Made by a program: the position numbers and the translations under genes. Shown here in pieces: positions 35,921-48,405 of a stretch of DNA of 64,000 bases. Location: assembly GCA_013399875.1 (NCBI GenBank), contig VXAZ01001116.1, forward strand, positions 516,319-580,318. The letters are read 5' to 3'. Within the stretch, counting starts at the first letter, position 1. Every line of letters begins with the position of its first letter. The notes beneath the pieces are model-generated. The model made no database searches, was not told the origin of the DNA, and saw nothing but the letters and a program-made list of their open reading frames with translations. This DNA comes from Gymnorhina tibicen (lineage: Eukaryota > Chordata > Aves > Passeriformes > Artamidae).

Positions 35921-38900
35921 GGATCAGGTCCAGCAGAGCATGTCCTTCATCAACAACACTTGTCATCCATGTCATGAATTTATCACACCAATGCACATAC
36001 CTGGATTGCTTGTGATCTGCGCTGCTGGCCTTCCAGCAGATATTAGATATTTCATGACAAATTTCCTACAAAATAGAGCAAATGGAATCATGTCTCTTGG
36101 TCTACAGTGTTGCAGGTTTTTAATAAGACTGTGCACTTTTTTTTACAGTCATTGTTTCCACAATGCCACTTACCTGGTGTATTACAGGGCTGGTTTAGTA
36201 GTCGTGTTGGGTTTTTATATCTCTATGTCACTAATTTTAGGATTTTTATTTCTGCAGAAAGAGAAGTGAATCTCTTCCATTTAAAATCACATTCCTTCAC
36301 AAGTCACTTAGCAGGAAACTCTAAGATTAACAAAATAAAATTCAGTTTGAGCTTGAATGTTAACCAAACAGACACCTTTATGCTCTATGAATAATTTAAG
36401 AAGAAGTATAGCATAATGAAAAAAATGTAGTAAGCAATGTGCTTAATGTCCACCTTCCACAACTTAATAATAAACCAAATTTGTGTAAATCCAATTGAAG
36501 GTCATTCCTATAATTATTCTTTTTAAAAAGACAATGACCTCCAGGGGTAAATTCACCACCTGTTTAAGCTAGAGAAAAAAATTTCAGCTTCACAGTGCAT
36601 TGAGTCAAGGAACTAAACAATGGGAAATTCTTGAATGCTTCAAGAAATCTAGGAGACTAAGCTAAGAAATAAATTAAATACAAACAAAACTTGAAGATCA
36701 AGAAGAAAATCTATCAATGTCTTTCTGACACAGCCTTTTCCTTTTCTTGTTATTTACCAAAAAATTGTAAATAACAAAATATGAAAGAAATGCAAAAGAG
36801 TAGTTGAATGCAAATGTCCTTAAGAGTATAAGAGAATATTGAGTTCTGTGCAGACAAAGATTCACCCATTAAGTGAATCCTCCAGACCTGAAGTTCATGC
36901 TTAGATTCTTCTCAGAATAAATAAATGATAGTCCTATATAGACATAAAAAGGCTCTTGGTCTACTCAATAGTGGAAAAAAGTGAAAGGCCACACAAACTA
37001 ATTTGTGCACATCTGTACATTAGATATGGCTTTTAAGATGCTCTACAAGATGAAACAACATTATAACAAGTGAAGGTATAATACTCATAATTTCATAATA
37101 TCTGACAAATAGATACACTTCCTGGTATATATCACTGCCCCAGGCTTTCTGCAGATACTGGCAGGCATGTTTAACATGTGCTAAGTTGTACTGAGCTTAT
37201 CTTTTCAAAGACTTTTTGTGACTTTAAGAGTCACAAATGCTTGATTGTAATGAAAGTTAAATCATGGAAGAAAGAAAGATATTTGAATTGGAAGGACTGA
37301 TACGAAGAAAATGAAAGCTCTTCTTGGCTATTCACAACATTTTAATCTTAAAGTTTAATGTGAAAGTCTTCACAAGTGATAGGGAGGGATGCTGTGCTCT
37401 TATTCATTGAGGATTTTGCAGACTTCTGAGTGAAAACTACAGAAGAAAAGGCGCAAAGAGCTAAGAGGTTTCCTTCCTCATGGCTTTCTAATAATGGATG
37501 CATGAATTGGAACTGAGGACGAGACAAATGACCGGAACTGGTGTCAGGAGTATATTGACTACACTGGATGAACACCTCTGCTTTTGACATCCCGTATAGG
37601 CATAAAACCAAAACTATACGTCGAACATCAACTCCTCATCATGAATTACTGTTCCATGAGTTCTAGTACTTCATATATCCAGGGCAAATTGGCAGTAAGG
37701 ACATGCTGCCAACAGAGAGGATCTGGAAAATTTCCCCAGAAGATTCTTAAATCAGAAAGACTTTCTACTTCAGAAATATGAATTTTAGGTAGGACAACAT
37801 CGGCTCTCCAACCTAGAAGGGAGATAAAAAGCTCCCTTATAATCATACAAGCAAAGCAAAATTGAGGCTATGCGCTGCCTTGCTTAAAACCAAGAAGCCA
37901 AAATTTAAATGTACCAGTTATTTACAACTCTCACACACATAAGTTATTTGACTAACTCCTGAGCAAGAGCAGTGTGTTTTAGCATATTAATAGGAAACTT
38001 GACCTTGACTATACACCTGTTGTGAATAAGGAGGATAAAGAAAAAGAACTGAACAAAATTATATACTTAGTGTGACTGTTTAAGTATTTAGTTAGGACTT
38101 ATTTTAGTGGCAAATATTCTTGTATATGAGTAACAACTAAGATTATTATTGGACTATTTGTAGGATGCAACATAAACAAGTAATATTTTTTATGCAATAA
38201 TATGAAGTGGGCTATATTTAATGTTTTAGGGTGGAATTCATCTGACCTAATGTTGGGTGTCTGCTGTACAGACATGTTCACATGCACGAGTCACCCTAGG
38301 ATTTTTGAATGGTATGAAAACTCTTTCTATTGGTGGTTTAAGATTCATGTATTGCTAGCTTCAGTGTAGATTCCTATATTTGGTTATAGTCATAGACTGG
38401 GATAGGCTAATTGGCCATAACTGGAATAAAGTGTTCATTTCAAGGTGGTGATAACAGCTTCCCAGCAACACTATTCAGAGTCAAAAAATCACATCCTCCA
38501 TTCTGTAGACCCAACAAAAATGTATCAGTTTGAACACAGAAGAAAAGCAGTCAGGTTGATCCAGAAGGCTGCAGAAAGACAGCTGTGATTACCTGGCCTC
38601 CAGTTTGGAGATAACTTGTAGTCAGGACAAATTTAAACTACTAAATCCAACACTTAGGTGTCTGACAACACTATGAGTACCCTCTTTGCGACATTTCCCT
38701 AAGATCCATATGCACCACAGATAACTCAACTAGGACTGTTGTGGTTTAGGATTGTAACTGTGTACTTTAAAGCTAACACTCCTACTTTATTTTTTCATGC
38801 AGCAGCTTATCACCAGCATTTTTTTTCTCAAGATATATTGACTTAAAGTGTGTTAGTGTATTCTGTGGCTCAGGAAATACGTCTTATACATGTGCGGAAA

Positions 38901-39187
38901 CAGCAGAAATACAATAAGACTTTTATAACAAGATATTAACAAGTTCGAGTGCATTAATGATCTTCAGGGTCACTGAATGTGCCTTTCACAGATATACGTG
39001 AAAGTAAGAACATAAATACATTTTTTAAACAAGCTAGGATTGTAATGAGCCTGGATTATTCAAAAAGTGTATTTTTGCATGCTATAATCCTGGGGTGAAG
39101 TTCCACTAATTTATTCATATATTTTCACTTAAGCAAGATAATTTCAAACAAGTGATGGGATCTCTTGTTTTATTTGAAATGTAAAGA

Positions 39188-39219
39188 AAGAATGTATTTC
39201 TACATAAAAATACATTCTT
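39188..39219. repeat. Inverted repeat, 12-bp perfect stem with 8-base loop
   Basis: AAGAATGTATTT (39188-39199) pairs perfectly with AAATACATTCTT (39208-39219) around CTACATAA. A short hairpin in RNA from either strand is possible. The flanks do not extend the pairing enough to suggest a microRNA precursor. Confidence 0.8.
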
Positions 39220-39493
39220 GCAAAAGAAGGGATATTTGCAAGAAAGTAAAATTTGTCATATATTCACTCCATAGCACATCTGTCTTTTCAGAAGATTCAG
39301 CACATGCAGTTGTCCCTCATGCTTCTGATTATACCGAAACCTTTGAATTAAGGAACTGAGTAAAGTTACTTGGGATATGTCTGTCTGAGTCTACATATTG
39401 CCCCAAAGAAAGTGACCGGGGGTCTGGATTTCTAGATTCCACTAGGCTGTGGTGGTAGGATTCACATCTCTGAATCCACTCATCTGAAAAGAA

Positions 39494-39554
39494 GGTGTCT
39501 AGCCTAAAAAAGTCATTTTGGTCTTTCTATACTAAATAGGAAAATGTAGACACC
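39494..39554. repeat. Short inverted repeat GGTGTCTA/TAGACACC
   Basis: Eight-base perfect inverted copies at 39494-39501 and 39547-39554 enclose 45 bases. This could be the ends of a very small decayed element or chance. CTAGG occurs just outside on the right. Confidence 0.5.
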
Positions 39555-42099
39555 CCTAGGGAATGATTAATCATAACCAGCTAACTCTTTAGACTAGATT
39601 AAGTTTAATCAACTATACAGGTGTTTCAGTCTCAAATGATTATGGAAAGAGTCAATAGAGGAATTTTAGATTTTTTACCTAAATGGCATATGGGAAAAGA
39701 AAGGTGGAAGGAATTCCACTCTGAGAGCCCTCATCCTTGGCTCTCCCTCACATTAGATGGACAGCTATTACAAAACATCTTGTTCCTCACTACACAGGGT
39801 GCTGCAAATTGCACTGAATAGTGAACTATTGTGCAAGAAGGAATAATAGCAGCAGTCAAAGCAGCAATACCTCAGTCATACCTCAGCTATTTTCTGCAGA
39901 TCTACTGTACATATAAACTGCACGCTTAAAAACAAAGTTAGGAGGTTCAGGATAACTTCTTACAAAAAAAAAAAAAAGCTTAGAAAAATAGTGGGGAAAA
40001 ATAAATAGGAGAATAAAACTAGGTCCCTAACAAATTGGTTTTTCATTACCAACTTTCAGGCTATTTAATTTTATCCTATGCCTGCCTATATTTGCTATGT
40101 TAGCTACCAATTGACTACTCACACATGCAAATCCTCACTGAGAAAGGTTTTGTATTAATGAAAGCATGTGCTTTTAAAAACAAAAGCACGTGCTTCAAAG
40201 GTAAGGTTAATGTTATCATTTCAAATATGACAGAAATTATATATTTAATATCCCTTTCAAGGCCTCTCCCACTTAGAATGTACAACATTTGCTTTAAAAC
40301 AATTACACTATATGAAGCAGTGCCTGAAGTATGATCACTTGAGTATTACTGCCACAGAAACTTCAGGTCCAGAAATATGCTACATTCATTTATTCTTGCT
40401 ATGATAGAAGGAAGTAAAGCAGCATGAAAAAGAAAAGTTCCTATCAAAAAGCACAAGAATATTAAATACAAGTTGAAACTAAATTTTCTAGTAATGTTCA
40501 ATGTACTTAATCTGTTTTTCACAGAAGATGGAGGTTAAGAAAGTCAGAAAAAATTTGAAAAAAAGCAAATATAATCTACTGCTAAAAATTTGCCTTGCCA
40601 AGCACAATTGATAAAACTGCTAAACAGCTTTTGAGAGATTTGGAAAAGTCTGAAGAAAGCTAGCAGGCAGAAATGCTAATAGTTAAATAAATCCCATTCT
40701 TACTTACACGGATGTCAGGAATTAGACAGAAACAGTTAAAGAATTGTGAAAACTGCCAGCAATCTGTCAGACTACAAAGCTAAAACAGTGCTTCTGGGTG
40801 TTCAGGCAGATTACCTATCCACCAGCCCTGGATTTCGCCTTTAACAAAAGCAAAATTGTCGGGATTGCTTCATTCTAGAAATCTTGCTTTACAAAGAAAG
40901 GTAGTGTCATCCTACTAAAACATGGGTGGATGAATGAAATATATGGATGAAAGCAGATACTGCAATCATATCAAATCAAGATATAGTGAAATATATTCAA
41001 AAACTATAATATAAACCATTCTCCCTACGTTTTCTCTGTGAAGATGGTCTCCAGTGCTCTAGCGCTTTCTATTTGTGACCAGTTAGGTCACAATCCCTTC
41101 TAATATTACTACTATAAACAATAATTTTCAATCCAAATTGCATGGACCAGAGTTGCATTTTTGTGTGATTTGAGATCCCATGAAACCATTCCCATTGGTA
41201 CAATGCCTGTAAGTATAGTAATGACAAAAAAATACATAGTTAAATGAGAGGTTTTCATCTAAGCTTTGCAAAAGTACAGTGCTGGAACAGCTTTCTAACG
41301 AAGTAGTATAGAAAATATATAAATACTTTGAACATGGAGTGCACCTGCTTTAGGAAACAAATCATTATGTATGTGTTACATAACACTTTTTATGACACCT
41401 GAAACAGATTCAGTGACACAGATGATCCATTCCATACTGCTCAGAGCTGGTATCATTTTGTAGGCTGCTCAAGTGAAAGGTTTACAGTTGCCTGTTTTCC
41501 ATATCTTGGCCCTTTCTTAGTTTCACAAGGTTAATAGCACAGCTATATCAATGTGTGTTTGGTATTTGTGGAACTGTGCACACGACTAAGGATTGTTCTT
41601 TGATTTCAGCTTCCTTCCTTTGGCTTAGATTCTCACCAAATAAATATGAGCACCATGTTGGTGACTTCCTTGGAGAGACACTGATTTACACCAGCAGAGG
41701 TATAAATCTGTGCTATTGTTGCCTCTTGCGAAAGTATAAAGAGGCTTTCAAAAATGCCCTTCATTTGCCATTAATCACTGTACATTCAAGGAAATGCCGC
41801 ATTATTCTCTGTAAGGTTTCCTGTTGGCAAGCCATTGCTTAGCAGGTAATGTCATTGGAAATTACTTCTTTCCTTATCTGTATGTGCTCCTAGTGGTTTA
41901 TTCACAGTCAATAGTTCTGATGATCCCTTCCCCACTTCTATTTATTTCAGTTACTCTGTTGACTTTCCTTTTTCTTACGGGTACGCATATATCAATTTCT
42001 TGTTAAATCACGACTGGAAGAAGCAATGCCACTTTTTGTTTACTAGGCTTTTCCATTTGTACCAGCTGCTACGAGACAGAGCAGAAATCCTGCTTAAAA

Positions 42100-42470
42100 G
42101 TTCTCAAATTATGCTTCATTATTTTATAACATTTTCAACAGCTGGATGCTTAATTACATGCGCTACAGAGCAGAAGTATTTTCTCTCTTTTGGCAAGTGT
42201 GCAGCTGCAAAACTTGTGGCTTTAGCATGCTATCTAGAACACATTAATCATCCTTCCAAAGATTCCTATCAGCAGTAGCAATGAAAAATAACTGATAATG
42301 AGTTATTCAACAAGTAAATGATCAATTGCACATGCACTTTGAATATTATAATTTACAGCAATAGTGCTTGAAAGCACCTAATACTATGAATGAAATAACT
42401 TAGCAACTATTGATTGTTGAAAGTTTATCATTGCAGCTATTTTAATAACAGAATTGAAATGATAAATTTT
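42100..42470. promoter_or_regulatory. Candidate conserved non-coding element
   Basis: Motif-dense, non-repetitive interval containing ACAGCTGGATGCTTAATTAC, TTTAGCATGCTATCTAGAAC, ATTAATCATCC, and several TTATCA/TTGATT elements. These resemble E-box, homeodomain and POU-type sites. There is no coding frame beyond 92 codons. The call is inference from texture. Confidence 0.18.
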
Positions 42471-42859
42471 ACAGAAACCGGACTCAGAGAAACCCCTCCC
42501 TCTACAGGAAAAAGTGTGTTCATAGAATAGGCATTTTAAATTTGTAGGACCTGAAAATGATATTCAAAAAAGGTTTATATTTGCTCTGATTAATTTTTTG
42601 TACTTCGTTTTAATGTAGGCCCACACTCACGAAAATATTGCTATAAATTTAAGTTATTAAATAAAATAAGTATCTATTCAAAGTATTGAAGATCATTTTA
42701 TTCTTAAGAAATGTATGAAACCTCAAAAATCTGAAAGATAAAGTACTTGTTCATTTTAAAATCTATTCTGTCATCTCCATGGAACCTACACAGCTTTCTT
42801 CTGTAACCCAACGGGACAGGTTAAGGAAGTATTAGAGGTGATCCATGCAGTATATTTGA

Positions 42860-43089
42860 CCTAAAGCGGCCCTATGACAAAGCTGGAGAGGGACTTTTGA
42901 CAAGGGTGTATACTGATAGGACAAGGGGGAATGGCTTCAAACTGAAAAAGGATACATTCAGATTGGATATTAGAAAGAAATCCTTGGCTGTGGGGGTGGT
43001 GAGACATTGGAACAGGTTGTCCAGAGAAGTTGTGAATGCCCCATCCCTGGCAGTGTTCAAGGATGGAGCTCTGAACAACCTGGTCTAGT
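42860..43089 (+). mobile_element. CR1 LINE 3' region, left part
   Basis: CR1 sequence from AAGCTGGAGAGGGACTTTTG through GATAGGACAAGGGGGAATGG, GATTGGATATTAGAAAGAAA, TTGGAACAGGTTGTCCAGAG and CAACCTGGTCTAGT, where an LTR interrupts it. The element resumes at 43745 with CTAGTGGAAGGTGTCCTTGC. The copy is among the better preserved CR1s here. Confidence 0.93.
43085..43089. repeat. Target-site duplication, left copy (CTAGT)
   Basis: Five bases repeated at 43745-43749, exactly bounding the LTR. Removing the LTR and one copy restores a continuous CR1 (GGTCTAGTGGAAGGTGTCC), which confirms both boundaries. Confidence 0.9.
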
Positions 43090-43744
43090 TGTCTTGGGGT
43101 GACTGTGCTGTTGTATCCCCTACCACCGCTCTATGCCCAGACATGATTCCTGAGCCTTTCTATGCCTTTAAAACTGGATGCAAGAGACAGAGAAAAAACT
43201 GAGCGAACTTTTCAAAACAGTTTGTGCTTCAAGGACACAGAGATTAGCTACTTCTGCGGCGGGCAGAGGAAGCACTTCTTCTGGCTTTTCGGTCAGTTTT
43301 CTTCAGCTCTGTTTCTTCGGAGAGGGACGGAGAGTTGAGGTTTCTTTTTTTCCTCTTGGGACTTCGTTTTTTTTTCTTCTTCTCTTCTGGACTTGTTCAG
43401 AACACCAGAACATCAGAACCCCACCAGGGGACCTTCCACCGGCCTGGAGGGGGGCCCCCACGCCGACCCAGCTCCGAGGAGGAGGAGAGAGACCACACCC
43501 ACAGAAGGACTCTAAAATCTTTTAGGTTTTCTCTCCAGAGCAAGAGATTTTATTATTTAGCATTATTAGTATTGTTTTCCTGTGTGTTTGTTAAATAAAT
43601 AGTTTTATTTTCTCCTTCACTTTCCTCTGAGGAAAATTTGTTTTTTCCCGAACCCAATTGGGGGGAGGGGTGGTTTGTAACCTGCCTTCCTTTGAGGAGA
43701 CGTTCCTTTTGGACGTTTCCTTGAATTTGGCCTAAACCATTACA
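43090..43744 (+). mobile_element. Solo LTR of an endogenous retrovirus (5-bp TSD), inside CR1
   Basis: A 655-bp insertion with TG...CA ends (TGTCTTGGGG to CCATTACA) and perfect CTAGT duplications. It is more GC-rich than the flanks. An AATAAA at 43594-43599, about 145 bases from the right end, favours plus orientation, followed by a G-rich U5-like segment (GGGGGGAGGGGTGGTTTGTA). Long T/C tracts lie at about 43340-43390. Overlapping plus frames of 115 and 87 codons inside it are not retroviral genes. No PBS-gag or pol-PPT sequence is present, so it is a recombined solo LTR. A 5-bp duplication fits ERVL or some other ERV classes. Confidence 0.9.
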
Positions 43745-43848
43745 CTAGTGGAAGGTGTCCTTGCCCATGGCAGGAGGGTTGGATCTAGATGACCTTTAAG
43801 ACCATTACCATCCCAAGCCATTCTGTGATTCTATGATTCTATGATTTT
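43745..43848 (+). mobile_element. CR1 LINE, right part and 3' end
   Basis: The CR1 resumes with CTAGTGGAAGGTGTCCTTGC, then CCCATGGCAGGAGGGTTGGA and TAGATGACCTTTAAGACC, and ends with repeated ATTCTGTGATTCTATGATTC units. It is the continuation of the element at 42860-43089. Confidence 0.93.
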
Positions 43849-45420
43849 CTTTGCTGTTATAGTTGGACAGAAAAAACCCTGCTCACCAGAGCACTGCAAA
43901 CACAGTTTGTCAGCTGGCACCCTGGGCTGATTATCAGTATATGGGCTACATATGCCATTCTATAAACATTGCACAGCTTTTAAATCACATAGGGAAATTG
44001 CATAAAAGTAATTACTTGTCAGAATGGAGGATGACAGGAAACCTGAGACCTGGACCAGCTGCAGAAATTCAAAGATCTCTTTATTCACATATTTTGCCAG
44101 GTAAGAATGTACAATGTTTGGAAGTTTGGATCACTAACACTGTCTGAGTTGGGAATATGGTTACGCAAAGCAGAGTCCTTTAATGAAGCTGGTTTATGCA
44201 CCTAACTTTTTTTTTTAATTTAAAAAGAAAGATCAGTAGTTTTGGGGGAATACACTGAGAGATGGAAAAGGACAAGATTTTTGCAAGTGACTACAAGATG
44301 GGATGATACATCTCACTTTAATATCTTTGATTGGATCTCATCATTCCCTAAAACTCAGAAGAAACTGGACCTAAAACTACTTTTCTGACATCTACCTCTC
44401 TGATTTTCAAAATCTGAAATATCACTACAGTAAAATGTGATTTATTGATCCTTAAAAGTGGAGATGCTAGTTAGTCTACTAATAGTAAAACTACAGAAAA
44501 ATGAAATTTATGTATTAAGAAATTTCCAGATGTTAAGGATGACACAAAACAGAAGACACACAGTGAAAAAGAATAATTGCTGAAAGGAAGGGGTAATAAA
44601 ATTTTCTGATTAAGACAATCAGACAATTCTACATATTGATTATCCCCAAACTACTTCTATCACTGACTGTTGACTACTTTTGTAAAGAAGAAATTCATGA
44701 AGAGCAACATAAATAAGAAAACAGTGGAAACATGTTTTATAGGGAGAAAATAAACACAAAAAAGTTACCTTGTCTGGCTTACAACAGCCCCTTGTGACAG
44801 CACCTCCAGTCATGACAGCTATACATTCCCTGACATCTCAGGCTGCCCCAGTGACTGCATCCTTTCCATGCTTACACACTAGCTTACTCATTTCCTAACT
44901 CAGTCTTCAACATCTTCCTCTCCTGCTTCTACAGTACAAACATATCTTGATACTACTGACTACACAGAGTCCTTGACAATTGAAGCTCTCTCTGGCCCCC
45001 CAGGAGCCATCTTATCCCACTTGCTTGTCAATGCTTACTAAATGTGCTTTTCACAACCACAGATTTCCTCTTGTTCTAGTCAGGTTTAGGTACATTCCAA
45101 CCGATATTCTGGGCTCCATAACCGACTCAGTTCTAGCCGCGGTCTTTGACTTTCTATTGTTAAACTTGGATTGCTTATTGACGAGTGGACTTGACACTGT
45201 ATTTTCACAGTACCTTCCCTAAAGCCATTATGCTATGGATAACACAACACAAACTGAATTAAGTTGATGGCTTAAATAAAGTGATGCAGACAAGGTAAAC
45301 TGATTCACTTCAATAGTACAGATGACCAGATGCAATATAAGCAATTTTGGGAATAGTTACCCAGCTGATAGAGAAGAAACTGCTGCTGTGCTGTGACCAA
45401 CAAGCCGATGTTCCTTAGAG
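43849..45420. other. No gene recognised
   Basis: About 1.6 kb without a LINE, LTR or RNA signature. Frames of 94 codons (43863-44147 +) and 80 codons (44980-45222 +) show nothing recognisable. The section at about 44770-45220 is somewhat richer in C and shows cysteine/leucine-rich translations, probably by chance. Confidence 0.5.
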
Positions 45421-45425
45421 TCCAT

Positions 45426-46149
45426 TGCAGTAGCTCAAAATTAGTTTTCAAGTGTTGTGGCAGGACATCCCCCCTCTCTCACAGCTGGGGCATTTGGAAG
45501 AGACAACTCAGGCCAGATTAATGGCCGAGCGAGAGGTCAGAGAGCCCAGCAGGAGGTCACCTCCAGGCTCCTGAGAGTCTGAGCCCAGGTCCCAAGTACA
45601 CATCTTGGATGAGAGCAGATGTGGAAAGAGATAAAAGAAAATAAACATCAGTGACAAGAAGACATGGTTCTTATGTCTATAAAAGTCCACACAAATTAAC
45701 ACAAATGCAGTGGTCTCTTACATGCTCCTTGGGAACGTGTGAGAAGATTTCTTCCCAAAGTCTGGACACAGATTTTGAAGTTACTTTTCCAGAAATTGAG
45801 GGAAAGGAATTCGATGTCTACCCCTTCAGGAACTGGCGGTAAGAATCATTGGATCCTAAGTTATACTACTTCTTAGCTAGCTATAAATTTAATGGTACCT
45901 TTAACTCTGTGTGTATTATACTAGTATTCTCTTTTTGTCTTATCCCTGTGCAGTAATAGTCTGTTTTAGGGCTTATGTCTGTTAGCTTTGTGTCTATTAA
46001 TAAATAATTCATTCTATACTAGACCGAATCAGCCATTATTAAAGAACTTGCGAATAAGAGTGGGTCTTGGGGTGCTGGCCACCTCAATAAAAGACTGCCT
46101 GCTGCCAGAGGCCTGGGCAAAAGGCAGGGATTGATTTAAACCCACATCA
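45426..46149 (+). mobile_element. Probable solo LTR of an endogenous retrovirus (5-bp TSD)
   Basis: A 724-bp block from TGCAGTAGCTC to CCCACATCA, flanked by TCCAT at 45421-45425 and 46150-46154. It has promoter-like TCTATAAAAG at 45677-45686, an AATAAA at 45999-46004, and a U5-like stretch (GAACTTGCGAATAAGAGTGG, then GTCTTGGGGTGCTGGCC). Layout and signals fit a plus-oriented LTR. The outer boundaries depend on a single 5-bp match found by inspection and are less sure than the core. A start nearer 45453 (TGTTGTGGCAGG) is an alternative. Confidence 0.65.
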
Positions 46150-46449
46150 TCCATTCATAATAAGTGTGCAGAGAATTTTGGCTACTAAGTAGTAATCACT
46201 CAATCTTGTTAAAAACTTGAAAATATTGCATCATGTCTCTTCAAACTCAACATATAGAAAACAATCTTTTTCAAGACTAGAAGACCTCTAGCCAAACTTA
46301 CATGTGCTATGATCTATTAAAATAGAATTTAGAATTAATAATGTATTATGTATAATAAATTCATGTGACATTAATATATTGTCATCATTTCATGATTGAC
46401 TTAGTGTAAGGTGCTGACAGAGCGTTGCTAGCACAAAGAAAACCTATTT

Positions 46450-46925
46450 TTTTTATTTCCCAGGGACACTGCATTTTAATCAAATAAACATGATCTTTTC
46501 AAGGGATATGCAGACAATGAAGAAAGGTAAGCAGGTGGCAAAAGTCATGAGACACTAATTTGGTTACTGAGTTAATTTTCTGGAGAAATAAACCATATCA
46601 TGATGTTTAATTCCCTTGTCTGTTACAAATGATCCTTTAATACATATGAATATAGTATGAAGATACTTGCCTGACTGCCCAGATGCAAATTTAAACATGT
46701 TATTTTAATTATAAAGAAAATTTGTGGCACAGATAACTTTGGAGACAATCATAGCATAGTGTTACAGTGCAGTAATTATGTTTCAAAGGGAACCTTTCAC
46801 TGTCAGTAAGAGCATTAATCAATAATTAAGATATGAGGATGAGTAATGCAATAAGCCAAATTAGTTTCATAGTTGGTTGCTAATATTGATGACTCAATTA
46901 CAGGTGAAAAGTGAAAGCATTTTGA
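46450..46925. promoter_or_regulatory. Candidate conserved non-coding element
   Basis: Non-repetitive AT-rich interval with many transcription-factor-like motifs: ATGCAAATTTAAACATG, AAATAAACCATATCATGATG, AGAGCATTAATCAATAATTA and TGATGACTCAATTACAGG (octamer-, forkhead- and homeodomain-like). There is no coding frame or transposon signature. The assignment is inference and needs comparative alignment. Confidence 0.22.
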
Positions 46926-48405
46926 AAATGTTTTTGAATATGCTTTCAGCACTTAATTTATAATGTATTATGAATATAAACGTTACTTTAGAGAAGAATG
47001 TATGAAAGAGTTGTTGTAGCTGGAAGAGGATTTTAATTGCCATGATTCATTTTTGTTTCTACTCTAAAGATCTTTTAATATACTCAAGGATCATCATCTG
47101 TATGAGCAGCAATAAGGCTAAATTTCACCAAAGGCAACTAATAATTTGAAAAATTAAATCCCAACTTTCCACCAAAGTCACATTTCATGTTCTGACAGTG
47201 AAAATATAAAATTATGAATGCAGAGGTCCAAGTAATAATACTAAGCCTGTTATGTTGGAAAGTACAGAGTATCAAAGCCTTCTGGCATCACTGTAGTTCA
47301 TTTATGTCTTTCATAGGGTAGACACTGTTGAACCAGCACCCTAATCACTAAAAAATATACAGCAGTATGAGACAACTGCCAAGACTTCAGTGTCATAGAT
47401 ATTAGTCTTCAAGGATGAATGTAACAGGCTCACTCAGAAAAAAAAGTCAGAACATACTGACTAAAAAGGAAACAACAAAAAAATCCCCACAGAGACATTC
47501 CCAGATTTTATTAAGGAATACACGCACAGTGTGGTAGAGATACTCTGATTTATGATTCTGAAAATGCCTTAATGGAATAGACTGGTGAAGCAGAAATACA
47601 TGAAAACAAAATTGCATTGCATTAAACTTCAGGGAAAAGAGTGCACATTGTTCATCTAAAAGCACAATGATTGAATAAAGCTTTCCCTGAGATTAAACTT
47701 CTTCAAAATTTAAAATGGGAAACTTCAGATGTGAGGTGTCATGGATAGCATTAAAAAAATGAGGTATCTAAAATCAATTGGTGTTGTGTTCCTGGGGGTT
47801 ACCTTCTTAGCAAGATCAGACAGCTAATTCTGCTGATCTTAGTGCATTTGCTTCCACACCTGATGTGACCCATCTACTACCTTGGAATATAGAAAAAGAC
47901 AATTTTATGAATGAAAAGGGGTTCACACTGAAAGTACAGAAATAATTTATATTGACTTACTTTCGAAGAAGAAGGAATATCAAATCACCTAGAAGGCTGA
48001 TGCTGACCTTTTGAAAACTCACTTCACCGTGCCATGCTCTGAAAATTTTCCTTTAGCTCAGGACTAGTCTCATAATCTCATGACCTCAATAACATGTTGC
48101 TGCCATTTGTTTTTGAAGAACAATCTCTCTTAGTGACCTTAGCAGGCAGCCAGCAGGTCAGGACTCACTACCCCCAACCAGGCAGCAGGGCAGAATCATG
48201 GGGACACCTTCCCCCACATTCCACGGGAAGGGGGTTGCACTTGGAGGTGAGGAAGATGCACTCAGGGCCCTTACTCAAACATAAAAAAGTCAGATTTGGT
48301 CACTTCAGGACAGCAGCAGCTTGTCAGCAAAGCTGGGAGAGAACAGTGGGATGGAGCTGCACTGTTCCACAGAGTCCAGCTTCCTCCCAGTTTACCCATG
48401 CATAC

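Larger units (their letters stand above)
35921..42855. other. Long AT-rich stretch without recognisable gene
   Basis: Open frames stay at or below 109 codons and show no domains. Two small inverted repeats (39188-39219 and 39494-39554) and an enhancer-like interval (42100-42470) are listed separately. No LINE, LTR or RNA gene was recognised. Confidence 0.5.

Noticed and set aside
43178..43598. 115- and 87-codon plus frames
   Set aside because: Both lie within the solo LTR and translate T/C tracts (FFFLLLF runs); they are not retroviral genes.
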